From contig CM049317.1 in NCBI GenBank assembly GCA_026874595.1, positions 44,048,401 to 44,112,400 of the forward strand: a stretch of DNA of 64,000 bases. Direction: 5' to 3'. Below the pieces are notes generated by a model. That model saw nothing but the letters and a program-made list of their open reading frames with translations, was not told the origin of the DNA and did not search any database. Below, one piece after another: positions 44,178-57,492 of the stretch. The position numbers and the translations under genes were made by a program. Position 1 is the stretch's first letter, and every line of letters begins with the position of its first letter. Source of the DNA: Sipunculus nudus. Lineage: Eukaryota > Annelida > Sipuncula > Golfingiida > Sipunculidae.

Positions 44178-44179
<2 letters not shown>

Positions 44180-44595
44180 TGTGTTCCTGCTAGCTATGTA
44201 GTGTCTCATATATAATTGTGAGAGGGAGAGACAAGCTGTTAATTGGATTAGGATATATGGTGGTCTGAATGAGAGTGCGGAGTAAACAGAGTGATCGTTC
44301 TTATCAGTCACTTCACACCTGACGCGTGCCCCGGCGCGGTAGCCCATGACCTGATTACCGATGACCAACACCTCGGACCAGTATGCTCCGCCTACTTTAG
44401 TTTGACAGTTCTCCAGTTGTTATGAGGCCTAATAAAATCCTTTTTTAAACATTGATAAACTATTAAATTTTATAATTTATACATTGAAACCGATTCTCAT
44501 CCGAACATTTAGTGAACAAATACAACTGTCACTTGCGCTTATATCCCTGTTTTCCACTCAAAACGAAATTTCTCTTCCCTAACAGGTTTTGGCCG

Positions 44596-44697
44596 TTTTC
44601 TCAAAACAGTATTTCAGGAGACTGTACGGTCTTCAGAGCGATATTTCTCAAAAACCATCGAATATAGAGTCTTCAAAATTTGCATATAGGTAAATCA
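44596..44697 (-). repeat. Inverted partner of 27104-27203
   Basis: The reverse complement aligns at roughly 90 percent over about 100 bp to the segment 17 kb upstream. Neighbouring sequence is unrelated. Confidence 0.75.
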
Positions 44698-45293
44698 ACA
44701 AGTAACCTAAAATGAGTTTTTTTCTTTTTTCCTATATCGTTTTTAGTATAGTTGAAATACGTTATTAAAACGAAATAAGTATTGTTAACATCACACATTT
44801 TTTTTTTAAATTTAAAATTCATTATGAAAAAAAAGACAATAAATATATAACAAACAAAAAAAAGCCTGGAGATATTTGTATGTAGTTTCCAATGATACTA
44901 TTTCCACATACATACCCTATGCCAATTTTGAGATGTATGCAAAAAAAATAATTTTAAATCATTTCAAGTTTTGAATTTTCAATGTGGACACTGTTACACT
45001 TTTTAAATATATCTCATCTGATAGAGAATATTCTAAGGATTCTAAATATATACACATCACTGTGTCTAAAATTATTATTAATATGAATTCTAAAGCTAAA
45101 TTAAACCAAAGTTGTTTGACGATGATGAGACCTTAAGGGACTGATACTACATTTTAACTGTTAATGAAAAAAATCCTTGTACTGATCTAATTTCTGAGGT
45201 AGACATACATCTAAATTAAATGTAATTATCTTGTGAGTAAATATCTTTCCTGTTGTCCTGACTGAATGCATTATGCTCAAGTCCGCAACTTTT

Positions 45294-45325
45294 AACAAAT
45301 GACCCATGGGTTATGACGCTCAGCC
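45294..45325 (+). repeat. GACCCATGGG palindrome motif, copy 1 (decayed)
   Basis: AACAAATGACCCATGGGTTA followed by TGACGCTCAGC. One base breaks the 12-bp palindrome. Confidence 0.8.
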
Positions 45326-45939
45326 TGACACTAGCATGACATTATTGGCTAACATTCAAAACAGGAATTTTTTATCATCTGAAAGCCAAACTGAGATTAA
45401 CTTCAGATGTGATCTTGACATTTTACCTTCTGACACCAATGTCGACCGGGTTCTCCTTAAGTGACTGGTCACACGTATGTGAAGACCGAATCTAATCATG
45501 ACTGGTCTATACAGGTTGAACAAGAGACGAATATGATCACGGTCAAAATCACCAGTTTTTTCTCCGAGAACAACTCGTGTGTCGAAATTGAGAACAAATA
45601 AATAGCAAATATATAGTTATGGGGTTCACAATAATTTTTACATTCCGGCTGATTGGATCTTGGGTCATGGTCTTTCTCATTTTGGGACTCCTCCAAGATT
45701 TGGTACATATAATTTCAAATTTCCAAATATGGAGCTTTTAAAACATTATCGCGTTCAAAGATATCTCTGAGATGACGATTGACGACGACATAACTAAAAG
45801 CAATGTCTCCCCTTAGGGGTGGGGGACATAATGATCACACCAACTTTCAGGACATTATACTGGATGAAACCAGAACTGAGGAACAGAAATGATTGCTGTC
45901 ATATCACTTTCTCAAAATTAGAGGAAAACGTGGGTGACA

Positions 45940-47825
45940 ATAGTACAAGACCTACAGGCCTAATGCGAACCTGTGCAGTGGCATATACACCAGGTATAAT
46001 GCTTCAAGGCTGGACCATTACTTTCAAAGACATGTGCAATTAGTACATGAACAATGCAAATACTTAACATTTTGAACAAGAACCAATTACACAAACATCA
46101 CTGTTGAAATACTGGCATGGGCGCACAAACAAAAATGACTGTAGGTTTCGCCACCAGCCTTGTATACGACAAAGCTAATTTCAGGCTGATTTATATAATT
46201 CCTCCTGAGAAATAAGCAGGGTCATACACTGTGCAAAAGTTATTGTAGGTGGCGACACCAGTCTTGTGAATGAGAAAGCCATCAAAGATGCATGGTGAGG
46301 TCAAAATATCAGGCCAATACATCAAACGTCTCTTGAGTCAGGTGCACCGGGCTAACCAAAATAAGGTAAGAAAGGCAGTTGCACCCAGTGAACTGGAACG
46401 GATTTCTAGCTCCAGATACAGCATTGAGTGAACCTTGACCTGCAAATGGCCGAACTGAGTAAACTCTTGACCTGTTCCATAATCTGACAGTTGGCAGTCT
46501 GCTAAAGCTATAAATAAATCCAGGCTGAATTTTTGTGTCAAATCTGATGCAGTGGGCAGTCTGCCAAAGCCTTTTGGTAAATCTATTTACACATTCTGTA
46601 GGACTTTGGCTAAATGTTTTTTTTAAAGCTGATGCATTCTTAAGTTTAAAAAAAGGATTTAGAATTATAAAAGAACCAGTCCTTTCATTTGCAAAGGCCT
46701 AATAGTTGTGCCAAAATTCATTTAAGTAAACTTGAACGAAGGCCACCTAAGAATCATTTTTGTGCAATGTTACATAAATTGAAACAACAATTTTGCAGAA
46801 GGAGACTACTGAAGCCTTCATTATGAAATAGGCTTACTAATGGCCTCAAAACCAAATTTCTATGGCTCTACCAAAAATCAATGAACCCAACCTATTCTTA
46901 TATGATTCAACATGGCCTACAGGCCTAATGCGAACCTGTGCTAAGGGATATACATCAGGTATAATGCTTCCATACACGGACCGTTACTTTTCAAGTACAT
47001 GTGTGACATGTATATGAACAATGCAAGCACTGAACATTTTGAACCTGAGTGCATTCAATAACACATACATCACAGCTGAAATACTGGCATAGGTGTACAG
47101 AACACAAAAATGAATGTAAGAGGCACCATCACTTACAAGAAAGCCATAAAAGATTTATGGACATAAACAATTTCTGGCTTCAAACCACTCTCAACTAGAT
47201 ACAGGTAGTCGAAAGCGACTTTGAGTATCCGCCAAAATCAGAGTAGTACAGGTGAAGTGAGGCATGGATTGAGTGGTAAGGGGAAATAGAGTGAAATTCA
47301 TGTCTCCCACGTAAACATGATTGTAGGTTGCACCACCGAGGCCAATACTGCAAATAGCACCTGAAAAAAGGGCATTAATTTATTTTAAAAAGAAGGAAAG
47401 GTAAGTGGTGCCACCTGTCTGGTTTACGAGAAAACTTTCAAAGTTGGATGAACATGCCAAATTTCAGACCAATTACTTAACTCACTCCTGAGATATAAGC
47501 AATTTTCACCGAAAGCACATGTACGAATAGACGCCAAGGGAAAACGATTGCAAATGGCACCACCAGTTTTGATTAAAAAGGTGGAGTCCGAGATCTATGG
47601 ATAAGCACATGTACGGATGGATGCTAGGGGAAAACGATTGCAGATGGCGCGACCAGTCTTGGGTACAAGAGGGAGGAGTCCAAGATCTATGGATATGCAC
47701 CATTTCAGGCCAATACTGCGAATCACTCCTGATAAAAGGGCATTTATTTATTTTACAAAAACAAAGGTAGGTGGCACCACACGTCTGGTTTACTAGCAAA
47801 CATTCCAAGATCGATGAACGTGCCG
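45940..47825. repeat. Local dispersed and tandem repeats
   Basis: 45950-46130 recurs at 46915-47110 (GGCCTAATGCGAACCTGTGC, 'CAGGTATAATGCTTC'). 47514-47605 recurs at 47606-47700 (GCACATGTACG, GGAAAACGATTGCA, 'TCTATGGATA'). 47360-47455 recurs at 47733-47825. All carry the phrase 'GTAGGTGGCxCCACCAGTCT' or a variant. Confidence 0.7.
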
Positions 47826-48579
47826 TATTTCAGAATTTTCAAGGTCCCTACTTGAAATAATACAAGGAACTAACCATGAACACACAACAATAAGCTGTTA
47901 TAGTAGCCAGACTGCAGCACACAGGCCTCTTTTATTCCTGGCACTGTGCCAAAGCTTTTAATTAAAGCTGACATCATCTTAGCTTATAGGCACTGGCAAA
48001 TCTTGGCAATCTGCCATCCGTACACAAAAGATATCCCTACTTGAAATAACTTGGAAATAAATTTCCCAATATAAAATGCTTTTCAGCTGACTTTATATAA
48101 AAAAAGAAATCAAGAACATATGAAAAATTATTACAGATATACTGTATGCAAAATTATAATAAAGATACATCTCACTGATGACAAATTCTGGAATCAAGTA
48201 TAGTATGGATACCAATTATTTATAAATCATGTATATCCATCTTTATTTAGCCACAGAGAGCTGAATATCCATGACTGTAACAATGCATGGTATGATGAAT
48301 AATGTAAATCATAAATTTTACTTTTTAAAGGCTTTTTAAAACATTCGTGTCAGCATAACTACAGATAACCTGAAATCTAAATGTCTAGTGGCATGATGTA
48401 ATAGATGCTGATAAACTGGTGCCAGGCTAGATGTAACTGCTTCACACAGCTAACATATATCGTAAATGACTCAATTCAATCTTCATAATTCAGCCAATAA
48501 TTTTCATGTGGAACCATTAAAGACAATTATTATAAGAATTATTGTGGGGATTATTCTTGTAAAATATTAAACAAATTGG
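47826..48579. other. No gene seen
   Basis: AT-rich sequence without a clear array or exon. Confidence 0.5.
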
Positions 48580-49640
48580 CTTCCGTGGAGTCAGTCGAAA
48601 AACGTTTTGCAGGTTTATAATTCATATAGGAAGATACAGCAAACTGGCTAAGTTCACTTCCCGTAACTCAGTCAAAAGGCACTAAACAAAAACCATTTGA
48701 ACAAATTTGAATTACCAACATCTGAGGATAATTAATGTGTAAGATTTAAGAATTTGGCCCAGTGGCTTTACAGAAGAAGATCTTTGTAACCACCGAGCTA
48801 AAATGGGTGTTGTGGCATAGACTAAATTCAGCTTCCCGTAACTCGGCCAAAATTCACTGAACAGAGACCATTTGAACCCACTTCAGAAAGCACTACCCTG
48901 TTACAAAAGTGAAGATGTATGTGGTATGTAAACCTCAATTTCAAATATGAGTCAAGTGACCAACATTTCCACGTTTCCTGTCGTTTTTGAGATTATTATG
49001 CCAGTTTGCTTACTTAGCCAAATGACTAAGTTCGAATTCCTGTAAGACGGCCAAAATTAAACAAACCCAAATCAATTGAAAAAAAAGAGATCTCACCTAT
49101 GGAATCATTTCTATGAAATACTGAAGACTTTGGCTGAATGATTTCTGATAAGCAGATTTCTAAAGGTTTTCAAGCATTTTCCCTGTTAGATGCAAGTTGA
49201 TGCAGGTGGCCCTACAAAAAGCAATCCCACATTTGATATGTGACTGATTTTTGCATAAAACTTGGGGATGCTGGCTCTTGCTGTTCCTGAGAAATTATGG
49301 TTTAATTTACTAATGGCCTATGACCCCCGCACAAAAATGGTTGATGCAGGTGACGTCACCAATACATCAATTTCAAATATGACCAACATCTGCATAAAAG
49401 TGGTAATGATAGCTCCAGCCGTTTCTGAGACTGTAATTTTAGTATGTTTTTAAGACAAATGACTAAGTGCAGCTTCCTGTAACTCGGTCAAAAATCATTG
49501 AACTGACACAATTCGAACAAACTTTAGAGAGATTGTTCCCGGGATAATTACTGTAAATTTTGGACAATTTGGCTGAACAGTTTCATAGAAAATTTTTAAA
49601 GTTTTTTTTAGCTTATAAAACCTGAGTAAATTCAGATAGC
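48580..49640 (+). repeat. Degenerate tandem repeat of about 220-300 bp
   Basis: 'CTTCCCGTAACTC(A/G)G(T/C)CAAAA' or a variant recurs near 48657, 48832, 49030 and 49471, each followed by ACTGAAC-like sequence and CATTTGAAC or a variant. It is related to 38200-38880. Confidence 0.65.
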
Positions 49641-50629
49641 AAAACTAGGACAAGTGGGCCTGATGTTGAAACTGAAGCATGTGATCAGTTTGTGAACAAA
49701 TGATCTGTACTTTTACCATGATCATTAGTTGGCTTTTTGATTAACTGTTGAAAGTCCAGTAGTTTACACATTTGTTCAATTGGATCTATTTTTTTATAAT
49801 ATATATTATTTAATATATGTTTTTTTTTATTTTATGAAATGTATACAGCTAAAATATAACTATTGTCCCCAGTCCATAGATGGGACTTGGTGGTGGTGGT
49901 TGGCATATTGGGAGGGCAATACAGGGCAAACAAAGCCTGATCTCCAATTATAAAATAGAAAATAATAAACAAATGTTTGTATTAGATCCTAATTTTTTGT
50001 CACATCAATTATTTTATTATAAGTTTATATTTCTATACATTTCCAATATAACATATTTATCTGAATATAAAAGTTGATTCATAATTCTAAATTGCATCAT
50101 CATAAATCTCAATCTTCTCAGATAACACTACATTATGCATACAAATGTATATTTATATTTTTCCACAAAAATAATTCTTTTAAATTTTCAAAACAATAAT
50201 TATCAAAAAATAATACTTGATTCAGATTTCACAATATAAATTGTGCCTTTATTTATCCATAATTAGCTTCATATTTTATGAATGTGTGCATACTAATGGG
50301 TTTAATTATATATTTTAATTTGTTAAAATCATTTAAAAGAAAATTGATTTCTTTAAATTGAATTACTTTTTCAAGGAAAGTTTTGTATATTGGAGTGAAA
50401 ACAGCTTTGCAATTAAGGAGATGCAGTGAAAACAATAACAAATACTGCATAACACTTGGTGGGTTGGGTTGGGGATGGGGTAGTTTTGTGGTGATATGAG
50501 AATAACTGCACACCTGTCACAGCAGGGCATCTCCCCAAGTGACTGTAACAAATCAGGAACCCTGGCATAGCTGACCAGTGACCAGGAATGCGCTGCCTTC
50601 ATCTGGACAAAGCAAGTGACTGCAATAGA

Positions 50630-51155
50630 GCCTCAAGAAAAAATTCAATAACTAGCCAATAACGCTTACTTGCTGTTAAAATTAAATCAACAGTCCTCAC
50701 AGGAAAAAAAAAAGTGCCATGGTCAAAGTTGGGTAAAAGTTAAGGTACTGATTTTATTTTTATGATTATGACTTAAAAATTTAGAAATTTACATCTTATT
50801 TTTGGGTATACAAATGAGTTTTAATTAAACAAAGTTATATACCTAGGAAAAAAAATCTCTAGTTTCAATATTTTTCATGTTAAGTGAGTAAATATTTTTC
50901 CTGATTTTTTACAAAGTCCATTATGTTCGGGCCCATAACTTAAAGAAATTACACTTAACGGACTTAATTTCTTGCATGTGTATAGGAAATATATAGGAAA
51001 ATACTTCTGGTAAATATTAAGAAAAACAGATCAGTGGTTTTGGTATAAGGCAGTCCTGAAGTGTGATAATAGGTTTTCAATGGATATTTGAGTTTTGGAT
51101 TCGTAGGTCTAACGGTTTCAAAACGTGCCAGTCTATAGTCAGCTGAGCTAAAAAT
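50630..51155 (+). repeat. Dispersed repeat family A, copy 1
   Basis: Begins near AAATTCAATAACTAGCC. It has 'GCCATGGTCAAAGTTGGG', AAAGTCCATTATGTTCGGGC and 'AGATCAGTGGTTTTG' and ends TATAGTCAGCTGAGCTAAAA. The family recurs at five more places, all in the same orientation. Confidence 0.85.
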
Positions 51156-51305
51156 AAGCTCAATTAAATTAAGTATGACATGTGACGGATTCTTCAACAA
51201 ACTTTGGCCCTGCTAGCTCCGACAGTTTTTGAGATAGCATGGGTTAACGTACGGATGACGGTGGACGGACACCGCTGCATCATCGCATAAGCTCACAGGT
51301 TCACT

Positions 51306-51338
51306 AACAAGGGACCCATGGGTCACGGCGCTCAGCTG
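51306..51338 (+). repeat. GACCCATGGGTC palindrome motif, copy 2
   Basis: AACAAGGGACCCATGGGTCA followed by CGGCGCTCAGCTG, with unrelated sequence on both sides. Confidence 0.85.
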
Positions 51339-51339
51339 T

Positions 51340-52554
51340 TATATATGATAAAAAATATGATTTGGGAAAGAGGCACATGCTTGTTTTGTGTGGTAATAAA
51401 TATAAGCTTTATTATGAGTTGTTGGTGTTTAGCTTATGTATGATTTTGATAGTATCTTTGGAGACAGGGAAGAGGATTGATTTCATTTATTTTATTAACA
51501 AATGGAGTGCTATTGTCACACAGATTTTGACTTGGCCATATTACTTATAAGCAGCACATATAATAAAAGAGTTTAACTATTTATTAAAATTTAATAACAA
51601 ATACTGTGCCAATATAGTTTTTATTAAAGAAAAATAATAAGAAAATCATAATTTTTTAAAATAAAATATAACTGAAATGATTATTGAAATAATATTAGAA
51701 TATATTTATGAATGCATTCATGAATACATTTTGAAAGTATCTGCACTGGTATTCAAATACTTTCATTTTTACCTGAATTCCCATTCTTATGCAATAAAAT
51801 TTTTTAATGCAGTTCATATTCATATTCGTATTCAAATACATTTGCAAAGCATTCGCACCATGTCTAGTATTTATTCAGTTTTAGCCAAACAAAGATGTTG
51901 AGAATCCAGAATATACAAAATTCATAAATTTAAAAAATAATTATAAGCACCTGGTTTTATGGCTTTTATTTATATTAAAAAAAAAATAAATGTAATATAT
52001 TCACTTTGGACTACTTTCACATCAATCTACACACTAGACACAGTAGGAATTTAGATTAATATTATCAGCATCATCTTTGTCTGTCATTAATTTCCTTCAT
52101 ATGATCCCTAATGATTAGTAATGAATAATATGATTTATTTTTTTATCATTAAAATTTCACTGAAAAATACCATATGTGACTGCATGGTGTTATTTGGAAA
52201 AACATTGACATTGACATTCTATCCATCCATACAAGATTCTTACATCATCAGTAACTGCAAGTTAATTTTCTGTTACTCATCAATTAACAATTTCCTTTTC
52301 TATTAATTTTTCTCTAATATGTTATAAAAAACCAATACAAAATTATTAATTTATTGTTTATTGTTATGTTGTTTTTCTAAACAACTACTAGATGAGTTGG
52401 GTTGGACACCTGGATCAACTGTGGCTGGGCATTAGCTGCCTGGCTGCCCCAGTGTATGCTTCGCTCAAGCATGCATAATCTGATGAAAGGTCAACAAGGT
52501 CAACATACAGGTGACTGAAGTGGGGCTGGATTAAGCCTGGGTCTGACATGGTCT
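51340..52554. other. No gene seen
   Basis: Very AT-rich sequence. 52390-52545 is GC-richer and precedes a family A copy, like the GC-rich leaders at 50455 and 59925, so it is probably the 5' part of that element. Confidence 0.5.
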
Positions 52555-53215
52555 CATAAAAACATTAATAAAAGCTACAATATTTGGCCAATTTCTTTGA
52601 GCTTTCTAAACTACAAAGATGAAATCCTTATGTGTGCATGATATGAAAATTATATCAACAGTGCTCTCAGCAAACAAACTACCTATGGTCAAAGCTGGGC
52701 AAAATTTAAGGTACTAATTTGATATTTATACTAATAACTAATAAAATTTTAAAAATTCAGAACTAATTTTTGGTATTCAACTGAATCTTAATTAAATAAT
52801 GTTACATCCCTGACAAAAAATCTCTAGCTTCAGCAATCCTCTTGTTAAGGGAGTAAATATATTTCTTGATTTTTTAAAAAGTGCATTATGTTTGGGGCCA
52901 TAACTTAAAACAATTACGCAATACTGACATCATTTCTGGCATGTGCATAGCGAATGTATAGAAAAATATGTATATTATATATGATCAAAGTCAGATCAGT
53001 GGTTTTGATATTAGGCAGTCTTACAGTGTAACAATGGGTTTTTAATGGAAAAATGAAGTTTTTCATTAATATTTCGAAGGAATTAAGTCCTAGTGATCAA
53101 ATTCTTGGCATGGGAGGGGATTTTGGAGATATCTAACTGTATGCTAAATTTAAGGAACTTAGAGCTGAAGCTGGGGAGCTGAGCTCTAGCAAACTGCATA
53201 ACACTAGCTTGATGT
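52555..53215 (+). repeat. Dispersed repeat family A, copy 2
   Basis: Shares AAATTTAAGGTACTAATTT, 'GATTTTTTAAAAAGTGCATT' and CAGATCAGTGGTTTTGATAT. Lacks the hairpin terminus. Confidence 0.8.
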
Positions 53216-53224
53216 AAACTTGAT

Positions 53225-53935
53225 GTGACATGGTGCTTGAAAACTTGAATAAAATCTACAGTTTTTGATCAACTGGTTCCAATTTTTTGGTGTCAACAGA
53301 CAAAATGCTAACAAAAACATGCTGTGAAAATTAAATCCACAGTACTTACAGGAAAAAAACGTGCCATGGTCAAACTTGGGCAAAATTTAAGGTACCAATT
53401 TTATATTTTTGCCAATATTTAAAAAAATTTAACAGATTTTGATCTAATTTTTGGTATACAATTAAATTTTGATCAATTAAAGTTGTATTACTGAAAAAAA
53501 GTCCCTACCTTTAACAAGTGACCAAATATCTTTCCTGATTTTTTTACAAAGTCCATTATGTTTGGGCCTTTAACTTTTTTAAATTAAATAATACTGACTT
53601 AATTTCTGGCATGTACATAGGAACTATACAGAGGAATATTTATGGTAAATATGAAGAAAACCAGATGAGTGGTTTTGATATTAGGCAGTCCTGAAGTGTG
53701 AAAATAGATTTCTAATAAAAAAATTGAGGTTTTTCCTTAATATCTCGAAGGAACAAAGCCCTATTGACCCAATTTTCGGCATGGTAGGAGATTTTGGGGA
53801 CATCTAACTGTACGGCGAATTTCAGATTCGTAGGTCCAATGGTGTCAAAACGTGCCAGTCTTACGAACGGACATCCGGACAAAGGACCACGACTATAGCT
53901 CAGATGACTTATAGTCAGCTGAGCTAAAAATGCGT
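53225..53935 (+). repeat. Dispersed repeat family A, copy 3, with hairpin end
   Basis: Ends with TAGCTCAG at 53896-53903 and CTGAGCTA at 53919-53926, an 8-bp stem around ATGACTTATAGTCAG, then AAAAAT. Confidence 0.85.
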
Positions 53936-53939
53936 AAAA

Positions 53940-54560
53940 ATGGCGGCACCATCAGTCTTTCGCAGTTTAAGAACTGTCCATGACCAATATGCATGGCCAT
54001 CTATGAATTAATTAATAAGGTACTGGGGCTTTTGTATTTATATTTTTAATTATTCTAGGGGCACAAACTAGCCCCATGACCCTGAGAATCTAGGTCGCAG
54101 TTACCCAATCTCAGGTTTCAAATGAAAGTTTTAATGACCTCCATCGATGTTATGATAGAAGCTTCCAGGTCCAATCGTTACAATTTGTGCTATCCAGGAT
54201 GTATACGCATGCCAAATTTCTGATAATTAAAATAATGATAATTAGTTTAACCACTGCGGAGAGAGGAGTGATTTTAACCCTAGGCAGACGACCAGATTGA
54301 CACTGTGCAAAAATGGTTGTAGGTGGCGCCACCAGTACATTGTATAATATAAAGCTACCTAAAAGCTAAACCTACAAGAATGAGGTCATACACAAAGGTT
54401 TATTCAAGCTGATGATTGGAGATGATAGGTCACACAGGTCAGGCAACTCAACGGGTCTTTGCTGCCGGAAAACAAGTCTCAACTCAATGGTGTTACATAT
54501 ATAATTTATTTACTGATTACGAAGCTTCATTAACAAACTTTACATGATTGAAAATTCATA
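53940..54560. other. Decayed repeats, no gene seen
   Basis: 'GTAGGTGGCGCCACCAGTAC' at about 54318 links this stretch to the repeats at 45940-47825, and 'TCTAGGTCGCAGTTACC' resembles part of 58300-58780. Confidence 0.5.
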
Positions 54561-54562
54561 CA

Positions 54563-54586
54563 TTATATATATAATATATATATATA

Positions 54587-54627
<41 letters not shown>
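54563..54627. repeat. AT dinucleotide microsatellite
   Basis: About 65 bp of TA units with a few AA and CA interruptions. Confidence 0.95.
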
Positions 54628-54630
<3 letters not shown>

Positions 54631-55002
54631 TGGTCATCATCATAACAGACGGCACTGACCAAACTGGTAGGGTATGTCTATCATGGCAGATACAGTAACA
54701 TCACCTCAACAATAGTCTCCAACATTAACATTAATGAAATGCAAAATAAATACACAATATTTTATTACAGGTACAAGGTATCAGTAATCAGGAAGAAAGT
54801 ATTTTTTTAATGTAAGAATAGTATCTTTTCGGTCCATTTAAATTCCTAAAATTAAGATTCATATGGTGATAGATATTGGTACTAACATATTTGGTTATGA
54901 CAATATGTTGATAATGTTAAACTACAATATATTATCTAAAATGACACAATATGACCAATGTGAATGACAAATAGCTAATTATCATGATGAGGGTACAGCA
55001 GC

Positions 55003-55270
55003 CGATGTCTGCAGTTACTATGGGGTCACCAACAGATCCTGCAGTTATTGTGAGGTCACTAACAGATCCCTACAGTTTCTGTTGGTTCACCAACAGATTC
55101 CTGCAGTAACTGTGGGTTCACCAACTGATCCTACAGTTACTGTGAGGCCACCAACAGATCCCTTCAGTTACTGTGGGGTCTCCAGTTGATCCCTGTAGCT
55201 ACTAAGGGGCCTACAACAGATCTCTACAGTTACTGTGGAAGTGACCAGCAGATCCCTACAGTTACCGTGA
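55003..55270 (+). repeat. Minisatellite of about 37 bp
   Basis: Seven or eight degenerate units around 'CAGTTACTGTGGGGTCACCA' and ACAGATCCCTA. Confidence 0.85.
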
Positions 55271-55655
55271 GGTTATCAGCAGAGACTTGCTGTTACTGTG
55301 AGGTTATCAACAGACTTGCTGTTATTGTGAGGTTATCAATAAAGACTTGCTGTTACTGTTAGGTTATCAGGAGAGACTTGCTGTTACTGTGAGGTTATCA
55401 GCAGAGATGTGCTGTTACTGTGAGGTTATCAATAAATAGTTGCTGTTACTGTGAGGTTATCAGGAGAGACTTGCTGTTACTGTGAGGTTATCAGCAGAGA
55501 CTTGCTGTAACTGTGAGGTTATCAGCAGACTTGCTGTTACTGTGAGGTTATCAGCAGAGACTTGCTGTTAATGAGAGGTTATCAGCAGAGAAGTGTTGTT
55601 AATGAGAGGTTATCAATAAAGACTTGCTGTTACTGTGAGGTTATCAGGTTATCAG
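55271..55655 (+). repeat. 31-bp minisatellite, related to the adjacent 37-bp array
   Basis: About 12 units of TTGCTGTTACTGTGAGGTTA then TCAGCAGAGAC. The core GTTACTGTGAGG is shared with the previous array, so one probably arose from the other. Confidence 0.9.
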
Positions 55656-57169
55656 TACTTATTTTGCAATGGCCTGCTCATAAAGCACCTGCTTACATAC
55701 ACACAAATAAATGATACACAATATACTTAAAGATAAAAGTTTTGTAAACAATACAATAGGCACAACTGTAGTACAAAATATGGTATTTTATCTATATTAT
55801 TTCCAAGTTCCTTTAATTACACAAGGCTTGCATGCTGGCTTAAAGCATGTCACAAGTAACCATCATGTATGACTGCTGGATGGACACTGAATAAGAATAA
55901 TCTGTGAAAAACTACAAAATTACCTGTACAATAACAAATTTATTTCTTTCACAAACAACCCTGGGTATTACTTTCACTCTGCACAATACTGTGGACAAAA
56001 GTGGCTGGCATTAAAATAGTGAAATGGAAAATACTGGTACCACATAAAACAGTGGTGCCATCTATTGATAAAACCTTAATATGTGATCAACAAAATTTAA
56101 GGTCCTATGAACACATTATTTTTAAAAATATTTACACTCATTTTATTCTTCCTGCTCTGATGAATTTTAACCATGTCACAAAGCTTATATATTAATATCT
56201 GATGACTTTTATGGGAAAAAAAGGATACTAGGTACTATCACTTGCAGAAAACAGGTAAGCAATGATTGAGCCATCAAAAGCTAACAATTAAATATAGTAG
56301 TCACATGATCAGTCTGTTTGAGAAATTCCCTGATGATAGCTGCTGTGGTTTGATAACAAACAGGGGATTGGGAAAGTCTGGATACAAAATAAAATACAAA
56401 CCACACAGTTGAATTAAATAATTTTTTATCATAAAATTTACATTCTTGTTGTTGTATGCTTATAACTATCCAACAAGACCCCCCCCCCCCCCCAGTGGTG
56501 CAGACATGTAGCCAAATGTGCGTATGTAGAAGCACTGACTGGTCATGAAACAGGTTTATTCCTACCCAGAAGATGAATGATTCATTTAATCACAATGATG
56601 ACATGATGGAGAATTCTTTTCTAATACTATAACAGATCAGTTATTTGCTGCTTTTTATGAGATTTTTTTTTTTATGAGATATTTTATTTCAAATTTCACC
56701 ATTTAACAGGATTTTTAACAGTGTATAACACTGTATTTACTTATTATCTCTTTAATACATGCACACAACCTATAATGTGAATAAATACATAAAACAGAAC
56801 AACCTCTGGTTTTAGTCATGAAAACCACCTTGTATCAGTTCTCTTAACACAGTTAAAGACATACATGCATTTTACATATACCAGCACAGAGTAAAGTAAC
56901 TACAGTTACATATTAATAACAAGTTTATATGATCAGATTAATATAATGCTACCTATACACAGAAATATATTAGGTATTTAAAAGATTTAGAAGATGGAAA
57001 AATAATACTGCAGACTATAGCCACTTTTACCAAAGAAAACCTGTATTTTTATATTTCCTAAATATATAATTACCTGACAAATATTCAGGTGTACAGTTGT
57101 AAGAACACTAAAGAATATCTGATTACGGAAGCTCCCGCAGATAGTTGAATGATTCAGTTATAAAATATC
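55656..57169. other. No gene seen
   Basis: AT-rich sequence with a C tract at 56479-56493. It may be the 3' flank of the minus-strand gene. Confidence 0.5.
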
Positions 57170-57322
57170 TTACTGCTCAGTACAGAAAAGTCCCTGAGCT
57201 GCCATGGTTCTAGACTGCAGATCGAGGAGGTCAGGGGAACTCCCACCACCCAACATCTGGACCCAGACCACAGGGGAAACATAACTATCTGCATATCTGT
57301 CACTGGTTCTAGTGTCAGCCAT
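57170..57322 (-). CDS. Possible alternative last exon or short ORF, minus strand
   Basis: A 50-codon ORF on the minus strand (starting MADTRTSDRYADSYVSP, ending AAQGLFCTEQ before TAA). It stands out from the AT-rich surroundings by its balanced, protein-like composition. It lies 0.6 kb downstream of the exon at 57920-58021 on the same strand. ACTAG inside it could be an acceptor, but the pyrimidine tract is poor. It starts almost at the AATAAA of that gene, so it may instead be an unrelated unit or chance. Confidence 0.3.
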   Translation of the reverse strand: MADTRTSDRYADSYVSPVVWVQMLGGGSSPDLLDLQSRTMAAQGLFCTEQ

Positions 57323-57329
57323 AGGCTCT

Positions 57330-57335
57330 TTTATT
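57330..57335 (-). terminator. Possible poly(A) signal for the minus-strand gene
   Basis: TTTATT on plus reads AATAAA on minus, about 585 bp after the stop at 57920. Confidence 0.35.
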
Positions 57336-57472
57336 TAGATACTGGACAAACGTCTTTATACAAAAGAAAACAGATACTGACAAAAATTTCACCTGTAATA
57401 ATATTAAACATGAAATGAAAATGCAATTTTTCTCTACTCCGTGTTGAAGAACACCCCTCCCATATATACCTC

Positions 57473-57492
57473 CCCCCCCCCCCCCCCCCCCC
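57473..57492. repeat. C homopolymer tract
   Basis: About 20 C residues. Similar tracts are at 56479-56493 (C) and 59926-59945 (G). Lengths are prone to sequencing error. Confidence 0.9.

Noticed and set aside
53225-53935. Firm Helitron call for family A from its 3' hairpin
   Set aside because: The hairpin is present, but the canonical CTRR end after it, a 5' TC start and any Rep/helicase are not demonstrated.
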